Origin: SVQP01 sp045594705
GTDB lineage: Bacteria; Bacillota; Clostridia; Oscillospirales; CAG-272
Direction: 5' to 3'
Assembly: GCA_045594705.1 (NCBI GenBank)
Contig: JAZNZB010000060.1
Location: forward strand, 1 to 18,627
DNA: 18,627 nt
Below the pieces are notes generated by a model. It did no database searches, was not told the origin of the DNA, and saw only the letters and a list, made by a program, of their open reading frames with translations. The translations under genes and the position numbers were made by a program. Shown piece by piece: positions 15,013 through 18,627 of this stretch. Each line of letters starts with the position of its first letter. The stretch's first letter is position 1.

Positions 15013-17961
15013 TTACTTGATTTTTTTCATATAGCTCAGATATCTGAGATTGATCTTGGACCACTTGAAGCCCAGCTTCCCAAGCTCAGCCACCGTATAT
15101 TCATTGCTGATGGGCACGTTGGCAGACGAGGATGCAATGGCACTGTAGAAGGACAGCACGGCAACCTCTTTATCGGTGATCAGCTCCTTGAGCGACTTTT
15201 CAAAGATCTCGCTTCTCACCTGCTTGATGCTGCGGAACGTTTTCTTGGCCAGAGTGTTGATGGTGAACAGATGAGGGTTATACAAATTGTAGATGTTGTT
15301 GACGCGATTACTCAGTGAAAGTCTGACGTAAGCATCGGCACATTCGTCCACGGGTGTGAAGTCAATGGGATATTCCGCGATCTCTTTACTGTAAACGCCT
15401 ACCTTCATAAGGCCCTTGTAGCGTCCGATAAAGCCGTTATCCTGCGCATTCTTCTGGAACACGCCGTCCTTCATTCTCCAGGTCAGGTTACCGATACGGA
15501 AAATGTTGGCCTCCAGCCCCTCTTCTCTTGCAAGCAGCACCGCTTCCTCTGCCTTATACTTGGAGTGAATGTATACGTTCTGCGAATATTCCTGGCCAAT
15601 ATCCAGGCTGAACTCGTCAAACTTTGCGTCGGGATTGTTCTGCGCCACAGTACCCGCACCGTGTACACTGGCAGTGGAGGTATGCTGCAGCACAGCACCT
15701 GCCAGACGGCAGAAATCGATCACGTTCTGCGTGCCCTGCACGTTGGTGCGTTCAAAATCCGCATAATTGCCCGCGTGGCTGACGTTGGCGGCGGTATGGA
15801 TGACCATGTCCACCTTTTTAGCAAGAGCCTGATAGTTTTGCTCGTCAAGTCCCAGCATGGGCTCGGCAATATCTCCGAGAATGACCTTATACGCAAAATA
15901 CTCGTGCTCGCGCGGGAAATAATATTTCAGCGTATCCTTGAGCTTTTGCTCGTTACGCACAAGACAGATGACCGACATCTTGCGGCGCATCAGCTCGTGC
16001 AGAATATGAGAGCCAAGATAGCCCGTAGCACCCGTGAGCATGACGTATTTGATCTCTGCATCGTGCAGCTGATTGGAATTATGACGGATCAACTCGTTGA
16101 TATCGATCTTGCTCTGCTCACCCGATTCCTTATCCTTGACCGCCATGAGCACCTGCTCGAGCTGCTCGGCCGTGGGATGATCGTACAGCTCCTGCGCAGG
16201 CACACCGATCAGTGCGCCCACCTCCAAAGCCGCCAGACTGTCACCGCCCAGATCAAAGAAATCATCCTTGATTCCCACGTTCTTACAGCCAAGGATCTTT
16301 TCAAAGGCTGCGACAATCTTGATCTGCTCGGGCGTTGTGGGAGGCACGTTCTCCACCGTCTTTTTGCAAACCAACTCACTGACCATCTTGATCGCTTCCT
16401 TGCGCTTGATCTTCAGTGAGGTAGTCTTGGGGAAATCCCTAGCAATAAAATCGTACGAAACGATTCTCTTATAGGGCGGTGCTTCGTTATTATACTTTTT
16501 GATGCCGCCCTTGATGTCCTTGAGCAAGCACTTATCGTTGATATCTGTGGGCTGAATGGCCGCACAAAGCTTGCCGCGGCTTTCGTACACCATGATCTCC
16601 TTGATGCCGGGAATGACTGCCAGGTGTGCCTCCAGCTCCTCGGGATATATATTCTTGCCGTTATCCAGAATGATCAGATTCTTGGAACGGCCGGTGATAT
16701 ACAGATATCCGTCGCGGTCAAAGTATCCAAGGTCTCCCGTGCGCAGCCAACCGTCCTCAGTCACGGCCTCGCGCGTAGCCTCTTCGTTTTTATAATACCC
16801 GAGCATCACCCCATCGCCTCGGGTCAGGATCTCGCCATCCTCGATCTTGACGTCCATGTAATTGACCGGCTTGCCCACCGAGCCATGACGGTTAATACCG
16901 GGATAGTTGGCTGAGATCAGCGGTGCGCACTCGGTCATACCGTAGCCCTGATACATGCTCACACCAAACTCCTCAAAGGTTTGGGCGATCTCGGAGCGCA
17001 ATGCAGCACCGCCTACAATGACGCGGGAGAGGTTGCCGCCGAATTTTTTGAGCAGGCTCTTATAGAGCACACGTCTTGCATCAATGCCAAAGCGACCAAG
17101 CAGACGGTTGAGCTTTCTGGCAAAGCCGATCTTGCGCTTGTTTGCCCCGGTGGAAATGCCTTCCATGACCTTTTTGTAAAAGACCTCGGCGATCGCAGGC
17201 ACGACCAGAATGACTGCAGGCTTGAATTTGCCCAGATTGGCCACGATATTCTCAAGCTTATCGTTGATGCAAACGGTTGCGCCGCAATACAGCACACCCA
17301 GATTGTCCACCGTCAACTCAAAGGTATGGTGAATGGGAAGCACCGACATGACAATGGGATACTTGATCCCACGGCCGAAATCCATGCGATAAATATCGGC
17401 AATATTGGCCACGATGCTCTTCTGACTGATCATGACGCCCTTGCTGACGCCCGTCGTGCCCGAGGTGAATAAGATCTCCGCCATGGCATCCGGATCGATC
17501 CTGGGCAGCGGCACGTGCTTGGTCTCAAGAATACGCTGATATTGCTCACTTGAGAAATTGATGATCTCGGTCACGCGATTGTCCGCGCGCTCAATATTCT
17601 CAATCATAGGTGAAAACTCATCGGACAAAAAGACTGCATCCACGTCGCCCATGACCAAAAGGCCCAACATCTCCTCTGTTGAGAGCATCTTATCGATCGG
17701 AATGACCACGTTGTCACTGCACGCAATGCCTAAAAAGGTCACCACCCATGCATAACTGGACGAGCCGATAATCGCGATATGCTTTTTGTGCCAGCCGCGC
17801 TCCGTCAAATAGGAGGCAAGCGCAAAAATATCGCTTCCGAATGTTTTGTATGTTTTTCTGACAACACTGTCACCTTCAATATATCTGTAGGCGTCTCTGC
17901 TCTCATAAGCAGTTGATATTTCCCGGACATATTCCTGCAGATCAGCGAGCGTTCTTTTCAC
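15013..17961 (-). CDS. plsR: Acyl-AMP ligase / carrier protein / thioester reductase fusion (PlsR-like fatty acid reductase)
   Basis: The 982-residue trifunctional enzyme starts from GTG at 17961. AGGAG (17974-17970) lies 8 nt before that GTG and only 2 nt before an alternative ATG (17967). A longer frame to 18027 would start inside the promoter. Residues 1-525 are an adenylation domain with FTSGTTGVSKG (165-175), YGMTE (340-344), GDLG (409-412), RSKNLIILDNGKNIYPEELE-type fatty acid ligase signature and LKIK (516-519). The carrier domain has GGDSL with phosphopantetheine serine S575. The reductase (about 635-980) has TGATGYLG (643-650) for NAD(P)H and Y797/K801 in YIHSK. Expected chemistry: acid to acyl-AMP, to carrier thioester, to aldehyde (or alcohol). 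It is first in the operon with the PlsA-like genes, so it may supply the fatty aldehyde or participate in vinyl-ether formation. The carrier helix after the serine looks about 7 residues short. Confidence 0.88.
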   Translation of the reverse strand: MKRTLADLQEYVREISTAYESRDAYRYIEGDSVVRKTYKTFGSDIFALASYLTERGWHKKHIAIIGSSSYAWVVTFLGIACSDNVVIPIDKMLSTEEMLGLLVMGDVDAVFLSDEFSPMIENIERADNRVTEIINFSSEQYQRILETKHVPLPRIDPDAMAEILFTSGTTGVSKGVMISQKSIVANIADIYRMDFGRGIKYPIVMSVLPIHHTFELTVDNLGVLYCGATVCINDKLENIVANLGKFKPAVILVVPAIAEVFYKKVMEGISTGANKRKIGFARKLNRLLGRFGIDARRVLYKSLLKKFGGNLSRVIVGGAALRSEIAQTFEEFGVSMYQGYGMTECAPLISANYPGINRHGSVGKPVNYMDVKIEDGEILTRGDGVMLGYYKNEEATREAVTEDGWLRTGDLGYFDRDGYLYITGRSKNLIILDNGKNIYPEELEAHLAVIPGIKEIMVYESRGKLCAAIQPTDINDKCLLKDIKGGIKKYNNEAPPYKRIVSYDFIARDFPKTTSLKIKRKEAIKMVSELVCKKTVENVPPTTPEQIKIVAAFEKILGCKNVGIKDDFFDLGGDSLAALEVGALIGVPAQELYDHPTAEQLEQVLMAVKDKESGEQSKIDINELIRHNSNQLHDAEIKYVMLTGATGYLGSHILHELMRRKMSVICLVRNEQKLKDTLKYYFPREHEYFAYKVILGDIAEPMLGLDEQNYQALAKKVDMVIHTAANVSHAGNYADFERTNVQGTQNVIDFCRLAGAVLQHTSTASVHGAGTVAQNNPDAKFDEFSLDIGQEYSQNVYIHSKYKAEEAVLLAREEGLEANIFRIGNLTWRMKDGVFQKNAQDNGFIGRYKGLMKVGVYSKEIAEYPIDFTPVDECADAYVRLSLSNRVNNIYNLYNPHLFTINTLAKKTFRSIKQVRSEIFEKSLKELITDKEVAVLSFYSAIASSSANVPISNEYTVAELGKLGFKWSKINLRYLSYMKKIK

Positions 17962-18015
17962 AAGCATAACTCCTATCTTGTCATCTAAACGTTTCGGCAT
18001 ACAAAGCCATTTTAC

Positions 18016-18044
18016 ATTATACAACATTTCTTCGCTCTTGCCAA
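18016..18044 (-). promoter_or_regulatory. Promoter of the plsR-plsA-like operon
   Basis: On the minus strand TTGGCA (18044-18039), 17 nt and TATAAT (18021-18016) form a strong housekeeping promoter. It is preceded by an AT-rich stretch (18045-18080) that could act as an UP element. Transcription should start near 18009, leaving a leader of about 48 nt to the GTG start. Confidence 0.8.
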
Positions 18045-18113
18045 GATATATTTTTTGAAAATATTATCAATTTTTTATGGATATTCACTTAATAATGTAG
18101 AAATTCTCACCTG

Positions 18114-18136
18114 TTTTGGGAAAAGAACACCCAAAA
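18114..18136. promoter_or_regulatory. Inverted repeat TTTTGGG-N9-CCCAAAA, possible operator
   Basis: A perfect 7-bp inverted repeat (18114-18120 with 18130-18136) lies about 70 nt upstream of the operon promoter. It has no T-run on either side, so a regulator site is more likely than a terminator. The regulator is unknown. Confidence 0.35.
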
Positions 18137-18154
18137 TGTAACATTTGTAACATT
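18137..18154. repeat. Perfect tandem 9-mer TGTAACATT x2
   Basis: Two adjacent identical 9-bp units (18137-18145, 18146-18154) follow the TTTTGGG inverted repeat directly. Two direct half-sites in the upstream region of the operon could bind a regulator, or belong to the element end next to the tRNA fragment. Confidence 0.45.
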
Positions 18155-18200
18155 CAGAATCTCATAATCTCCCAACTTTTGAACGATGCTTCCCTAAGAA

Positions 18201-18236
18201 AAGAGGTCGCAGGTTCGAATCCTGTCACTCCGACCA
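18201..18236 (+). pseudogene. 3' fragment of tRNA-Pro, probable att site of an integrated element
   Basis: The T-arm (stem 18209-18213 with 18221-18225, loop TTCGAAT at 18214-18220), acceptor 3' strand CACTCCG (18226-18232), discriminator A and encoded CCA (18234-18236) are intact. Position 72 is G with A73, implying a C1-G72 pair, which is typical of bacterial tRNA-Pro. No 5' half, D-arm or anticodon stem precedes it: the sequence CTTCCCTAAG upstream does not form a stem. A lone tRNA 3' end is the classic scar left when an integrase uses the gene's 3' end as attB. By that model the element lies to the left of the fragment. No integrase gene is in the window. Confidence 0.75.
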
Positions 18237-18266
18237 AAAAAATAAGGGGAACTGTGTTCCCCTTAT
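18234..18266 (-). terminator. Perfect hairpin terminator next to the tRNA fragment
   Basis: An 11-bp perfect stem (18242-18252 with 18256-18266, loop TGT) is followed on the minus strand by a run of seven T. It would stop transcription coming from the right end of the window. It may also be the decayed terminator of the original tRNA gene. Confidence 0.7.
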
Positions 18267-18333
18267 ATGGATTGCCACTAAGAAATTGATAGAAAGACCT
18301 TTGAGCAATTTTTGGTCAGTTTTGTTCATATTT

Positions 18334-18427
18334 TGAGGTGTAACTGCTGAAAAATTGGGGTGTCAGCTGTTCCGTGGGGTGTAGTTTTTTAGATAAGTGG
18401 GGTGTCCCTTGCAAAAATGAGGTGTAA
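18334..18427 (+). repeat. Cluster of five TGRGGTGT direct repeats at ~21-bp spacing
   Basis: TGAGGTGTAA (18334), TGGGGTGTCA (18356), TGGGGTGTAG (18375), TGGGGTGTCC (18398) and TGAGGTGTAA (18418) lie in the same orientation. Start-to-start distances are 22, 19, 23 and 20 bp, close to two helical turns, so bound proteins would sit on one face. A degenerate sixth copy, TGTGGTGTGA, begins at 18464. Candidates are transposase-binding repeats of an element end (IS21-like or Tn7-like) or replication iterons. No gene overlaps them. Confidence 0.7.
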
Positions 18428-18496
18428 AACATAAATTTTTACTTAAAAATGGCCCCCGCGGTTTGTGGTGTGAGGAACGCAGACGTCGGTTGACTT

Positions 18497-18627
18497 TTAA
18501 TCGTTACTTGCGGGGAAGAGAACCTCGATGGCAATCCTTGCGCCATGGCGGAACGCATACACGAAAATTTCGCGTTCGTTTATATCCGTCTGCTCGGCGC
18601 AAACTGACATTTGATTATTCAAAACAA
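18497..18627 (-). CDS. C-terminal part of a small protein, cut by the window edge
   Basis: A frame open from the window end to TAA at 18497 encodes 43 residues. Its tail includes EREIFVYAFRHGARIAIEVLFP. The amphipathic YAFRxGARxxxEVL pattern recalls C-terminal helices of small conserved proteins found in clostridial mobile elements, but I cannot name the family. An internal ATG at 18610 could give a 37-residue peptide, although no good ribosome-binding site precedes it, so a longer gene starting outside the window is more likely. It reads toward the repeat cluster and the hairpin terminator at 18234-18266. Confidence 0.5.
   Translation of the reverse strand, partial: VLNNQMSVCAEQTDINEREIFVYAFRHGARIAIEVLFPASND

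Noticed and set aside
18137..18174. TGTAACA sequences as further ECF -35 boxes
   Set aside because: No CGACAT-like -10 lies 16 nt downstream of either copy, and no gene follows on that strand.
18160..18236. Intact tRNA gene
   Set aside because: Only the T-arm and acceptor 3' strand fold; no D-arm, anticodon stem or matching CGGAGTG 5' end precedes them.

Overview
The window most likely comes from an uncultured, gut-type anaerobic Bacillota of class Clostridia. Three things suggest this: strong AGGAGG ribosome-binding sites with TTGNNN-17-TATAAT-like promoters, oxygen-sensitive BcrA/HgdC-type activase domains, and CATCCTGAGCG-type intergenic repeats that I recall as common in Oscillospirales-like genomes. 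The genus cannot be read from the sequence.

Layout. Positions 1-545 hold no gene. They carry a ~400 bp nested inverted repeat and a weak terminator. Positions 546-4327 (minus strand) hold a sugar-uptake and sugar-use pair: a glycoside hydrolase of alpha-galactosidase type with a discoidin-like domain, followed by a GPH/SLC45-type sugar symporter. Each has its own promoter. Divergent from these, 4449-10736 (plus strand) hold two tandem, paralogous ECF sigma / membrane-anchored anti-sigma pairs. Each pair keeps the same promoter block: a housekeeping-type promoter, then 2 nt later an ECF-type TGTMACC-N16-CGACAT element. Each pair also keeps an ATGA overlap between its two genes. The second anti-sigma is 285 residues longer, through an Ig-like insertion and an extra repeat. 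Terminators follow both pairs.

Positions 10813-18044 (minus strand) are a three-gene operon: an acyl-AMP ligase / carrier / thioester reductase; a tandem-ATPase activase of the BcrAD/BadFG-DUF2229 type; and a HgdB-like partner. This matches the composition of the clostridial plasmalogen operon plsA-plsR. It should supply reduced fatty chains and the radical-type ester-to-vinyl-ether chemistry. Here the normally single, long PlsA polypeptide appears to be split into two coupled genes.

Positions 18045-18627 are a mobile-element scar. They contain an isolated 3' fragment of tRNA-Pro (probable att site), a hairpin terminator, a cluster of five TGRGGTGT direct repeats spaced about two helical turns apart, and the C-terminal end of a small protein running off the edge.

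The most novel material is the duplicated sigma/anti-sigma module with its dual promoters, the split plasmalogen synthase, and the repeat cluster beside the tRNA-Pro scar.
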